Below are positions 16,420 to 24,235 of a DNA stretch of 35,671 nt, in pieces. Both the position numbers and the translations under genes were made by a program. Positions within the stretch are counted from its first letter, which is position 1. The number at the start of each line of letters is the position of its first letter. The notes below the pieces were generated by a model. That model was not told where the DNA came from, made no database searches, and saw only the letters and a list, made by a program, of their open reading frames with translations. This DNA comes from PUPG01 sp031323845. Lineage in GTDB: Bacteria; Bacteroidota; Bacteroidia; Bacteroidales; UBA7960. Location of the stretch: NCBI GenBank assembly GCA_031323845.1, contig JAVIYP010000027.1:1-35671 (forward strand). Reading direction: 5' to 3'.

Positions 16420-17211
16420 CTACACTGCTACAGGTGCTTTGATGTGCGGATGCGGGTCATAGCCGGTCAGTTCAAAATCATCAAACTGAAAAGAAAAAAT
16501 ATCCCTGACCTCCGGGTTGAGTTTCATCACAGGAAGGGGCCTGGGTTCTCGGCTCAGCTGCAGCCTGGCCTGATCCAGGTGGTTCAGGTATAAATGCACA
16601 TCTCCAAAGGTATGTATAAACTCGCCCGGCTTTAACCGGCACACCTGCGCCACCATCATGGTAAGCAGAGCATAGGAGGCAATGTTGAACGGAACGCCGA
16701 GAAAGGTGTCGGCGCTGCGCTGATACAGCTGGCACGACAGGGTGCCTTCAGCCACATAAAACTGAAAAATGACATGGCATGGCGGCAAGGCCATCTCCGG
16801 GAGCTGGCCGACATTCCATGCGCTAACCATCAGCCGTCGCGAGTCCGGATTGTTTTTTATCTGACGTATTAAAGCTGAGATCTGGTCAACAGGTCCTTTT
16901 TCAGAGGACCAGCTGCGCCACTGGGCGCCATAAACGGGTCCCAGCCTGCCCTCTTCATCAGCCCATTCGTCCCAAATGGTGACACCGCGCTCATTCAGGT
17001 ATTTGATGTTGGTGTCGCCTGAAAGAAACCACAATAATTCGTGTATGATGGATTTGAGGTGCAGTTTTTTTGTGGTAAGCAGCGGAAAGCCTTCTTGCAG
17101 GTCAAAGCGCATCTGGTAGCCAAACACGCTGAGGGTGCCTGTGCCGGTGCGGTCGTTCTTTACGACGCCGTTGTTAATGATATGGTCCAGAAGAGATAAA
17201 TACTGTTTCAT
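16420..17211 (-). CDS. thyA: Thymidylate synthase ThyA
   Basis: The 263-residue protein matches classical ThyA almost end to end (264 residues in E. coli). Signs are 'NDRTGTGTLSVFGYQMRFDL', 'ELLWFLSGDTNIKYLNE', the catalytic Cys145 in 'ALPPCHVIFQFYV', 'YQRSADTFLGVPFNIASYALL', and C-terminal 'HPHIKAPVAV'. It methylates dUMP to dTMP using 5,10-methylene-THF, producing dihydrofolate that FolA recycles. The start ATG 17211 is 35 nt from the nucleoside transporter stop and the three genes nupC, thyA and folA look like one transcript. The flavin-dependent ThyX is not present in the window. Confidence 0.97.
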   Translation of the reverse strand: MKQYLSLLDHIINNGVVKNDRTGTGTLSVFGYQMRFDLQEGFPLLTTKKLHLKSIIHELLWFLSGDTNIKYLNERGVTIWDEWADEEGRLGPVYGAQWRSWSSEKGPVDQISALIRQIKNNPDSRRLMVSAWNVGQLPEMALPPCHVIFQFYVAEGTLSCQLYQRSADTFLGVPFNIASYALLTMMVAQVCRLKPGEFIHTFGDVHLYLNHLDQARLQLSREPRPLPVMKLNPEVRDIFSFQFDDFELTGYDPHPHIKAPVAV

Positions 17212-17246
17212 CGACAGGGGTAAGGTTTAATCTTCGTATAAAACGG

Positions 17247-18749
17247 TCAGCCCAGGATCATGCCAACTATGGTCGCGCTCATCAGTCCGGCCATGGTACC
17301 TCCCAGGAGAGCCCTCATCCCGAACTGCGACAGCAGCACCTTGCGGGTGGGTGCCAGCGAGCCGATACCCCCGATTTGTATGCCGATACTTGCAAAGTTG
17401 GCGAAGCCGCACAGCAGGTAGGTCGCCATAATGATGGATTTTGGATCGGCAAACGCATTGGCTTCTTTAAGTTCGGCAAGACTGACATAACCGATGAACT
17501 CGGTCATGATGACTTTTTCTCCAAGCAGCCGCCCCACCAGGGTTATGTCGGGCAGGCTTACCCCGATAAGCCACATAATGGGTGCAAAGGTATACCCCAG
17601 GATAAACTGCAGCGACAACTGATCGTAGCGGCCGTTGGTTAATTCGGTGATTGCCGGGTTAAGGTTGAACAGATCCCCAACGCGTCCGACAATAAAGTTG
17701 AACATGGCAATGAAAGCGAGGAAGACCAGCAGCATGGCGGCAACGTTGGCGGCCAGCCTGAGTCCTTCGCCCGTACCGTTGGTGATGGAGTCCAGGATAT
17801 TGTTTCCTATTTTGTCCCTGGAGATTTCCATGGTTTTATCAATTTCCTCTGTCTGGGGATACAGTATCTTGGTGATGACCACAGCGCCGGGTGCTGCCAT
17901 TACAGATGCGGTGAGCAGGTGCTTGGCAAATATGAGTCGCTGCACAGGGTCGTCGCCGCCAAGAAAGCTGATGTATGCGGCAAGCACACCCCCTGCCATG
18001 GTGGCCATTCCGCCCGTCATCACAAGCAGGATCTCCGATTTGGTCATATTGGGCAGGTATGCCTTGATCATCAGGGGGCTTTCTGTCTGCCCAAGGAAGA
18101 TGTTTCCCGCTACCGAAAGGCTTTCAGCTCCTGAAAGGCGCAGTACTCTTGTCATCAGCCATGCCATCGCATAAACCACCTTCTGTATGACCCCCAGGTA
18201 AAAGAGCAGGCTTGTCAGGGCAGAGAAAAAGATGATGGTGGGCAACACCTGGAAGGCAAAGATGAAGCCAAACCTGGATGTGTCCAGGAAGCTGCCAAAC
18301 AGAAACTCTGTCCCGGCCCTGGTGAAGTCGAGGATCACTACAAAAACAGAACCCACCAATTCGAAAAAATACTGAATGAACGGTACCTGCAGAACTCCAA
18401 AGGCGAGTGAAACCTGTATCAGCAGTCCGATGCCAACGACCTTCCAGGAGATCGCCCTGCGGTTTGCGCTGAACAAATAGGCGATGCCAATAAGTACCAT
18501 CATCCCCAGCAGTCCTCTCAAAACAGAGGTGAATCCGAACCTGAACACCGGTACTTCGGCAATTTCGGGGGTGTCGGATTCGTCAGCGATGTCCACCTCG
18601 GCAGTCACAGCCTCTTCTGCCCCGGCAATGATGTCAAGGCTGTCAGGGATGCCCAGGCTTTCGTTGGCGACCGCCGGACCGGCACAGATCAAAATAAAAA
18701 AGCTTATTGTATAAATAAGCCATCTCAGAGAAAACAGGGTCTTTTTCAT
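17247..18749 (-). CDS. Concentrative nucleoside transporter (CNT/NupC family)
   Basis: The 500-residue membrane protein carries family marks of CNT transporters: 'FFELVGSVFVVILDFTRAGTEFLFG', 'GNIFLGQTESPLMIKAYL' (the Gln-Thr-Glu-Ser-Pro nucleoside-binding turn near residue 220), 'GGMATMAGGVLAAYISFLGG' and 'LLCGFANFASIGIQIGG'. An N-terminal signal-like helix plus an acidic spacer (residues about 30-65) precedes the transporter core, an extension not found in E. coli NupC. The family couples uptake of nucleosides to Na+ or H+. Lying directly upstream of thyA and folA, it probably feeds pyrimidine or thymidine salvage. It lies 81 nt downstream of the bifunctional nuclease gene, probably in one operon. 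Confidence 0.93.
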   Translation of the reverse strand: MKKTLFSLRWLIYTISFFILICAGPAVANESLGIPDSLDIIAGAEEAVTAEVDIADESDTPEIAEVPVFRFGFTSVLRGLLGMMVLIGIAYLFSANRRAISWKVVGIGLLIQVSLAFGVLQVPFIQYFFELVGSVFVVILDFTRAGTEFLFGSFLDTSRFGFIFAFQVLPTIIFFSALTSLLFYLGVIQKVVYAMAWLMTRVLRLSGAESLSVAGNIFLGQTESPLMIKAYLPNMTKSEILLVMTGGMATMAGGVLAAYISFLGGDDPVQRLIFAKHLLTASVMAAPGAVVITKILYPQTEEIDKTMEISRDKIGNNILDSITNGTGEGLRLAANVAAMLLVFLAFIAMFNFIVGRVGDLFNLNPAITELTNGRYDQLSLQFILGYTFAPIMWLIGVSLPDITLVGRLLGEKVIMTEFIGYVSLAELKEANAFADPKSIIMATYLLCGFANFASIGIQIGGIGSLAPTRKVLLSQFGMRALLGGTMAGLMSATIVGMILG

Positions 18750-18830
18750 TCACATAGTATTAAATGAGTGCTTTCGGGCCACAGCGTATCAGTGTTTCAT
18801 AACTCACTAATTACCATGCTGCGGCATAAG

Positions 18831-19439
18831 TTATTTACTGGTTCCTTTGCGTTTGTTGATCTCATCACGAATGAGCGAAGCTTTTTCATAGGCTTCGGCG
18901 TCAATGGCCTCCATGAGTTTTGTTTCAAGCTCTTTGAGCGTCATGTGGCTGTATTGCAGCCCCGGGTCTTCAGCAGTACTTGCTGATTTACTTTCACTCT
19001 TTTCCTTTGTTTCCAGGCTTTCGTCTCCTTCCTGCATAACAATGCCGGCGGCTGCAAGAATCTTTTCGTAGGTGTAGATGGGGCACTTAAAGCGAACGGC
19101 AATGGCCACGGCATCCGACGTCCTGGAGTCTATTTCCACTTCCTTCACACCATCAAAACAAATAAGCTTGGCGTAAAAAATTCCTTCGTGAAATTTGTAG
19201 ATGATCACTTCGGTGATGGAAATATTGAACGTGGTTGCAAAGTTTTTAAACAAATCATGAGTGAGCGGCCTGCTGGGTTTCATTTTCTCAAGCTCAATGG
19301 CAATGGCCTGTGCCTCAAAACTGCCGATGATGATGGGCAGCCGGCGCTTCTTCCCTGCTTCGCCAAAGATCAGGGCATAGGCTCCTGATTGCGACTGGCT
19401 GTATGAAATCCCCAAAATGTCGAGCTTGATTTTCTTCAT
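18831..19439 (-). CDS. Bifunctional nuclease (BFN/DUF151) family protein with UVR motif
   Basis: The open frame reaches 19514, but ATG 19439 ('MKKIKLDILGISYSQSQSGAY') is the family start and gives 202 residues. Residues about 1-130 form the BFN domain: 'LIFGEAGKKRRLPIIIGSFEAQAIA', 'RPLTHDLFKNF' and 'EIDSRTSDAVAIAVRFKCPIY'. After a Ser/Glu/Lys-rich linker (about 135-160) comes a UVR motif, 'LKELETKLMEAIDAEAYEKA', the short helical pair found in UvrB, UvrC and ClpC. The original plant and archaeal BFN proteins had RNase and DNase activity in vitro; the bacterial role is not settled. It leads the cluster BFN-nupC-thyA-folA. A TAAATTTG box at 19485-19492 lies upstream. Confidence 0.92.
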   Translation of the reverse strand: MKKIKLDILGISYSQSQSGAYALIFGEAGKKRRLPIIIGSFEAQAIAIELEKMKPSRPLTHDLFKNFATTFNISITEVIIYKFHEGIFYAKLICFDGVKEVEIDSRTSDAVAIAVRFKCPIYTYEKILAAAGIVMQEGDESLETKEKSESKSASTAEDPGLQYSHMTLKELETKLMEAIDAEAYEKASLIRDEINKRKGTSK

Positions 19440-19484
19440 AATACCCACCCTTTGCGAAAAAACAGTGAACCGAGCTATGAATGA

Positions 19485-19492
19485 CAAATTTA
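19485..19492 (-). promoter_or_regulatory. Bacteroidota -7 box (TAAATTTG) for the BFN cluster
   Basis: The plus strand reads CAAATTTA. The box lies 46 nt before the BFN ATG in the 340-nt divergent region between BFN and the pyrophosphatase gene. The rest of that region (19440-19779) is AT-rich, holds the two divergent promoter boxes, and shows no gene. Confidence 0.5.
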
Positions 19493-19727
19493 CATTTTTT
19501 TCAGTAGCACACATAACTTTTGTGCATTCATTGAATGTTTAGTTTTTGGAAAGGTATTGTTTTTTGATTTTATGGCTCTTATGGGTTATCCTGGTTTAGT
19601 TGTTCTCTGTCAGAGATTTCGTGACTGTTATGCAAATGTTGTGTTTTTAAAAACGCCACACACGTTGATATCTTAAAAAAACACGGAAAAAATCAGCATA
19701 TTCTTTCAGTTAAACGGAATTAATACT

Positions 19728-19735
19728 TATTTTTG
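19728..19735 (+). promoter_or_regulatory. Bacteroidota -7 box (TATTTTTG) for hppA
   Basis: TATTTTTG fits TAnnTTTG. It lies 44 nt upstream of the hppA ATG, implying a leader of about 40 nt that is rich in CAA/CCA. A weak TTTC near 19704 is at roughly -33 spacing. Confidence 0.5.
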
Positions 19736-19779
19736 CCGCCATTGAACCAACTCAATCAACCAACTAAACAGTCTTAATT

Positions 19780-21972
19780 ATGCCTTCAATTTTTTGGTTA
19801 GTGCCATTCAGTTCCCTGATGGCCCTGGGCTTTGCCTGGTATTTTTTCCGGCAAATGATGGCCACGGACGAGGGGACGAGTATGATGAAACGTATTGCTG
19901 ACCATGTGCGAAAAGGGGCCTCGGCCTACTTGCGCCAGCAGTACAAAGTGGTAATCATCGTGTTTGCAATAATCACGGTGATTTTTTCTTTTCTGGCCTA
20001 TGGGTTAGGTGTTCAGAACACCTGGGTGCCCTTTGCCTTTATAACCGGCGGCTTCTTTTCAGGTCTGGCCGGTTTTTTTGGCATGAAAGCGGCAACGTAT
20101 GCATCGGGTCGTGTTGCCAATGCCTGCCGTACATCTCTTGACAGCGGTCTGCGGCTGGCCTTCAGAAGTGGTGCCGTAATGGGTCTGGTGGTCGTTGGCC
20201 TCGTGCTGCTGGATATTTCCGCCTGGTTTATCGTCCTGAACATCTTCATTCCGGAGCTGCTCGACGGATATAAGCTGATGACCATCACCGCCATCATGTT
20301 GACCTTTGGCATGGGAGCCTCCACGCAGGCGTTGTTTGCCCGCGTAGGCGGCGGCATCTACACCAAGGCTGCCGACGTTGGTGCTGATCTTGTCGGGAAG
20401 GTCGAAGCCGGCATCCCGGAGGATGACCCGCGCAACCCTGCCACCATTGCCGACAATGTGGGAGATAATGTGGGGGATGTTGCCGGAATGGGTGCTGACC
20501 TGTTTGAGTCTTTTGCCGCTTCCATCCTTGCAACCGCCCTCCTGGGTGCGGCTGCCTTTATGGGGTATGGTTTGGATGTGCAGACAAATGCCGTTATCGC
20601 TCCGATGGTGATCGCTGCCATTGGAACGTTACTTTCCATTGCGGGTGTTTTTATGGTTCGTACCAGAGAAGGTGCAACACAAAAAGAATTGCTTCGCTCA
20701 CTCGGATTTGGCGTTAACATGAGTGCTGTACTTATCGTAATTGCCTCTTTCCTGGTCTTGTACTTCATGGATCTGCCAAACTACCTCGGTCTGTGGGGCG
20801 CCATCGTAACCGGCTTGCTGGCGGGTATTGCCATCGGCCAGTCAACCGAGTATTTTACGGCTTCCGCCTATCGTCCCACCCGGAAAATTGCCGAATCAAG
20901 CCAAACCGGCACGGCCACGCTGATCATCAGCGGTGTGGGCACAGGACTGATCTCTGCCGCTGTTCCCCTGTTCATCATTGTGGTTGCCATTACACTGGCT
21001 TTCTCCTTTGCCACCGGATTTGATTATAGTATCGCTAAGCTGAATTACGGGCTCTACGGCATTGGCATTGCCGCGGTGGGCCTGCTGGCTACCCTGGGCA
21101 TTACCCTGGCTACCGATGCTTATGGCCCTATTGCCGACAATGCAGGTGGAAATGCAGAAATGTCAGGCCTTGAACCGGAAGTGCGCAAACGTACCGATGC
21201 CCTGGATGCCCTCGGCAACACCACCGCTGCCACCGGCAAGGGTTTTGCCATAGGTTCCGCGGCGCTTACCGCATTGGCACTTCTGGCTTCTTATTTTGAA
21301 GAAGTACGGATGATGTTCGTCAAATTCCTCGACAAACCCAATGAGCTCATCAACGGCATTCCAGCAATCGAAGCGTCCTTTATGGACTTTGTCGATCACT
21401 ACGAAGTACATCTGATGAACCCGAAAGTCATTGTTGGAATTTTCCTTGGCGTGATGGCCGTATTTCTTTTCAGCGGACTTACCATGAACGCGGTAGGTCG
21501 CGCTGCACAAAAAATGGTTGACGAAGTACGTCGTCAGTTTAAGACCATGCCCGGCATTATGGAGGGCAAGACCGAGCCCGATTACGCCCGATGCGTGCAC
21601 ATCTCTACCAAAGGCGCCCAGCAGGAAATGATGTTGCCCTCCCTGATCGCCTTGCTGATACCTGTACTGGTAGGTTTGATCTTTGGTGTGGCCGGTGTTT
21701 CCGGACTGCTGCTCGGCACCATCTCCAGCGGGTTTGCCCTGGCTATTTTCATGGCCAACTCAGGTGGTGCGTGGGACAATGCCAAAAAATACATTGAAGA
21801 AGGCCATTTCGGCGGAAAAGGTTCGGAGGCCCACAAAGCGTCCGTGACCGGAGATACTGTTGGTGACCCGTTTAAGGACACATCAGGCCCCAGCCTTAAC
21901 ATTCTCATAAAACTTATGGTTATGGCCTCTGTGGTAACCGTTGGTATTGCCGTAAGTTATTCCATACTGTAA
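19780..21972 (+). CDS. hppA: K+-dependent membrane-bound pyrophosphatase, probably Na+-pumping
   Basis: The 730-residue integral membrane protein shows about sixteen hydrophobic helices and the full set of M-PPase motifs: 'DVGADLVGKVEAGIPEDDPRNP', 'ADNVGDNVGDVAGMGADLFES', 'DAYGPIADNAGGNAEM' and the C-terminal 'GGAWDNAKKYIE' with 'GDTVGDPFKDTSGPS'. It uses PPi hydrolysis to pump cations across the membrane. 'GNTTAA' (Ala at residue 483, where K+-independent enzymes have Lys) indicates the K+-dependent subfamily. The glutamate at residue 243 in 'DLFES' is at the position found in Na+-transporting enzymes such as Thermotoga maritima, whereas H+-only pumps have it a few residues later. Na+ or mixed Na+/H+ transport is therefore inferred. 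The gene has its own promoter box and a strong hairpin after it. Confidence 0.95.
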   Translation: MPSIFWLVPFSSLMALGFAWYFFRQMMATDEGTSMMKRIADHVRKGASAYLRQQYKVVIIVFAIITVIFSFLAYGLGVQNTWVPFAFITGGFFSGLAGFFGMKAATYASGRVANACRTSLDSGLRLAFRSGAVMGLVVVGLVLLDISAWFIVLNIFIPELLDGYKLMTITAIMLTFGMGASTQALFARVGGGIYTKAADVGADLVGKVEAGIPEDDPRNPATIADNVGDNVGDVAGMGADLFESFAASILATALLGAAAFMGYGLDVQTNAVIAPMVIAAIGTLLSIAGVFMVRTREGATQKELLRSLGFGVNMSAVLIVIASFLVLYFMDLPNYLGLWGAIVTGLLAGIAIGQSTEYFTASAYRPTRKIAESSQTGTATLIISGVGTGLISAAVPLFIIVVAITLAFSFATGFDYSIAKLNYGLYGIGIAAVGLLATLGITLATDAYGPIADNAGGNAEMSGLEPEVRKRTDALDALGNTTAATGKGFAIGSAALTALALLASYFEEVRMMFVKFLDKPNELINGIPAIEASFMDFVDHYEVHLMNPKVIVGIFLGVMAVFLFSGLTMNAVGRAAQKMVDEVRRQFKTMPGIMEGKTEPDYARCVHISTKGAQQEMMLPSLIALLIPVLVGLIFGVAGVSGLLLGTISSGFALAIFMANSGGAWDNAKKYIEEGHFGGKGSEAHKASVTGDTVGDPFKDTSGPSLNILIKLMVMASVVTVGIAVSYSIL

Positions 21973-21992
21973 AGGATAGAATACCGATAAAA

Positions 21993-22027
21993 AAAAGCTG
22001 CTGTAGTTTTGAATTACAGCAGCTTTT
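21993..22027. terminator. Two-way intrinsic terminator between hppA and the M3 peptidase gene
   Basis: A 13-bp perfect stem (AAAAGCTGCTGTA at 21993-22005, complement at 22015-22027) with a 9-nt loop lies 20 nt after the hppA stop. The top strand ends in TTTTCTT. The bottom strand ends in a run of eight T, so it can stop both convergent transcripts. Confidence 0.85.
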
Positions 22028-22065
22028 CTTATTCTCAAAAAGGAAGAAACAGATACTTCCGGGTG

Positions 22066-24180
22066 TTATTTCAGACCTCTTTGGCGCAGCAGCGGTTCAA
22101 TAATGGGCTCGCGGCCGCGGAAGTTTACGTACATCTGCATGGCATCTTCCGTGCCACCTCTTTCGAGAATATTTTCGCGGAAAGACTGTGCGGTTGCCTG
22201 ATCATAAACATCACCGGTTTCAACAAATGCCTCATAGGCATCTGCATCAAGAAGGCCAGACCACAGATAGCTGTAGTATCCGGCAGCGTAACCACCTGAA
22301 AAGATGTGCTGGAAGTTCGTGCTTTGCCAGCGGTAGTTGATTTGCGGAATCATGCCGTATTTTTTGATGGTTTCCCTTTCAACGTTGATGGAAACATCAT
22401 CCAGCATATCCTCTGCAAACGGAGTGGTGATGGTGTGGTACTCCATGTCAAGATAGGTTGACATCAGGAACTCAACGGTAGCAAATCCCTGGTTGAAGTG
22501 TGCACTTGCGACGATGCGATCCATTAGTGCTTCGGGCATCGGTTCACCGGTTTCGTAGTGCAGGGCGAAGGTCTTCATCACCTCAGGCTCGTTGGCCCAG
22601 TTCTCCATGATCTGTGAAGGCAGCTCGACGAAATCCCTGGGTACGCTGGTACCGGACAGGCTTCCATACTGAACGTCGGAAAGCAAACCGTGCAGGGCGT
22701 GTCCAAATTCATGGAAGAAGGTGGTCATCTCGTCATAGGTCAGCAACGAAGGCCTTGTTGATGTGGGAGGTGAGAAATTGCAAACGATGGTGATCACCGG
22801 ATGGATGAAACGTCCGTCGGGATCGATTCGCTGGCTGCGGTAGCTGCTCATCCATGCACCGCCACGCTTGCTGTCGCGCGGATGGAAATCCATGTATAAA
22901 ATACCTACATGAGAACCGTCAGCCTCCAGCACTTCAAAAACCTGCACGTCGGGATGATACTTCGGAACGTCGTTACGCTCCACGAACTGAAGCCCCCAAA
23001 GCTTGTCTACAATCATGAATATGCCATCGCGAACGGTGTTCAATTCAAAATACTGACGAACCAGTTGTTCATCAAGATCATACTTTTCACGACGCACCCT
23101 CTCGGCATAATACCTCCAGTCCCACTGCTCCAGTTTAAAATCATGACCGTCTTCATAGATCATCTCCTGCAGGAGTTTTGCTTCCTGTTTGGCCAATGCT
23201 ATGGCCGGCTGCCAAACCTGGTTCACAAAATTCATCACGGTTTCGGTGCTGCCTGCCATGGTTTCTTCAAGGCTGAAGTCCGCAAACGTCTCATAGCCCA
23301 TCATCTGAGCTCTTTCGAGGCGGAGGTTGGCAATTTTGGCAAGCGTTTCCCTGTTGTTGAATTCATTGTCGTTATTGCCGCGGTTTACGTGTGCCTGCTG
23401 CATTTTTTTCCGCAGTTCACGGTTGTCTGCATTGTAAAGAAAAGGCATTACGCTGGGGTTGTGAAGAGTAAAAACCCATTTGCCATCTTTGCCCATGCTG
23501 GCTGCCAGGTCGGCTGCATTTTCAATTGAAGTGTCGGGAAGACCCGCCAGGTCTGCTTCATTATCAACCACCATGGTAAATGCGTTGGTTTCTCCAAGCA
23601 CATTCTGGCCAAATTGAAGTGTGAGCATCGAAAGCTCCGAGCTGATCTCACGCAGACGTGCCTGTTGCTCAGCAGGAAGGTTTGCACCGCTGCGCACAAA
23701 ACCCTTGTGGGTTTCTTCAAGAAGCTTGCGTTGTTCAGGGTTCAGGTCCAGCTCGTCTTTTTGCTCATAAACGGCCTTGATCCGGGCAAACAGATCCAGG
23801 TTTAAGCTGATGTTTGAAGAGTGCTCCGAAAGTTTTGGAGACATCTTTTGTGCAATCTGCTGCAGCTCAGGGCTTGTTAATGAGGAATTGAAATTCCAGA
23901 AAACACGTCCTACCTTGCCCAGTAATTCACCAGAGTGCTCGAGCGCCTCGATGGTGTTTTCAAATGTCGGCGGTTCAGGGTTGTCAACGATTGCCTGTAT
24001 CTCTGCTGCATGCTCCTCTATTCCCTTGAGAAAGGCGGGCTCAAAATGTGCATTTTCAATCTTGTCGAAAGGCGGAACACCAAACGGTGTCTTGTACTCG
24101 CTGAAAAATGGATTCTCCCTTTTTCCGCAGGCGGTGAGCATCATAACGGGTATCATCAGTAATAACCAATACTTTTTCAT
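22066..24180 (-). CDS. M3-family peptidyl-dipeptidase (Dcp-like) lipoprotein
   Basis: The frame extends to 24300, but ATG 24180 begins a lipoprotein signal ('MKKYWLLLMIPVMMLTAC', lipobox Cys19), giving 704 residues. The zinc motif of peptidase M3 is 'FFHEFGHALHGLL' with His490, Glu491 and His494, followed by the family segment 'ELPSQIMENW' holding the third ligand. 'FSGGYAAGYYSYLWSGLLDADAYEAF' near the end is typical of the Dcp subgroup, which removes dipeptides from peptide C-termini. The lipid anchor places it in the periplasm, where it would digest imported or released peptides. It lies 55 nt downstream of the M6 peptidase gene on the same strand and may be co-transcribed; it ends at the two-way terminator shared with hppA. 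Confidence 0.93.
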   Translation of the reverse strand: MKKYWLLLMIPVMMLTACGKRENPFFSEYKTPFGVPPFDKIENAHFEPAFLKGIEEHAAEIQAIVDNPEPPTFENTIEALEHSGELLGKVGRVFWNFNSSLTSPELQQIAQKMSPKLSEHSSNISLNLDLFARIKAVYEQKDELDLNPEQRKLLEETHKGFVRSGANLPAEQQARLREISSELSMLTLQFGQNVLGETNAFTMVVDNEADLAGLPDTSIENAADLAASMGKDGKWVFTLHNPSVMPFLYNADNRELRKKMQQAHVNRGNNDNEFNNRETLAKIANLRLERAQMMGYETFADFSLEETMAGSTETVMNFVNQVWQPAIALAKQEAKLLQEMIYEDGHDFKLEQWDWRYYAERVRREKYDLDEQLVRQYFELNTVRDGIFMIVDKLWGLQFVERNDVPKYHPDVQVFEVLEADGSHVGILYMDFHPRDSKRGGAWMSSYRSQRIDPDGRFIHPVITIVCNFSPPTSTRPSLLTYDEMTTFFHEFGHALHGLLSDVQYGSLSGTSVPRDFVELPSQIMENWANEPEVMKTFALHYETGEPMPEALMDRIVASAHFNQGFATVEFLMSTYLDMEYHTITTPFAEDMLDDVSINVERETIKKYGMIPQINYRWQSTNFQHIFSGGYAAGYYSYLWSGLLDADAYEAFVETGDVYDQATAQSFRENILERGGTEDAMQMYVNFRGREPIIEPLLRQRGLK

Positions 24181-24235
24181 GTTCTTTTTTTTTTGGGTGA
24201 TGTTTATACTGTCGGCTAAAATAATAAAAAACGGA

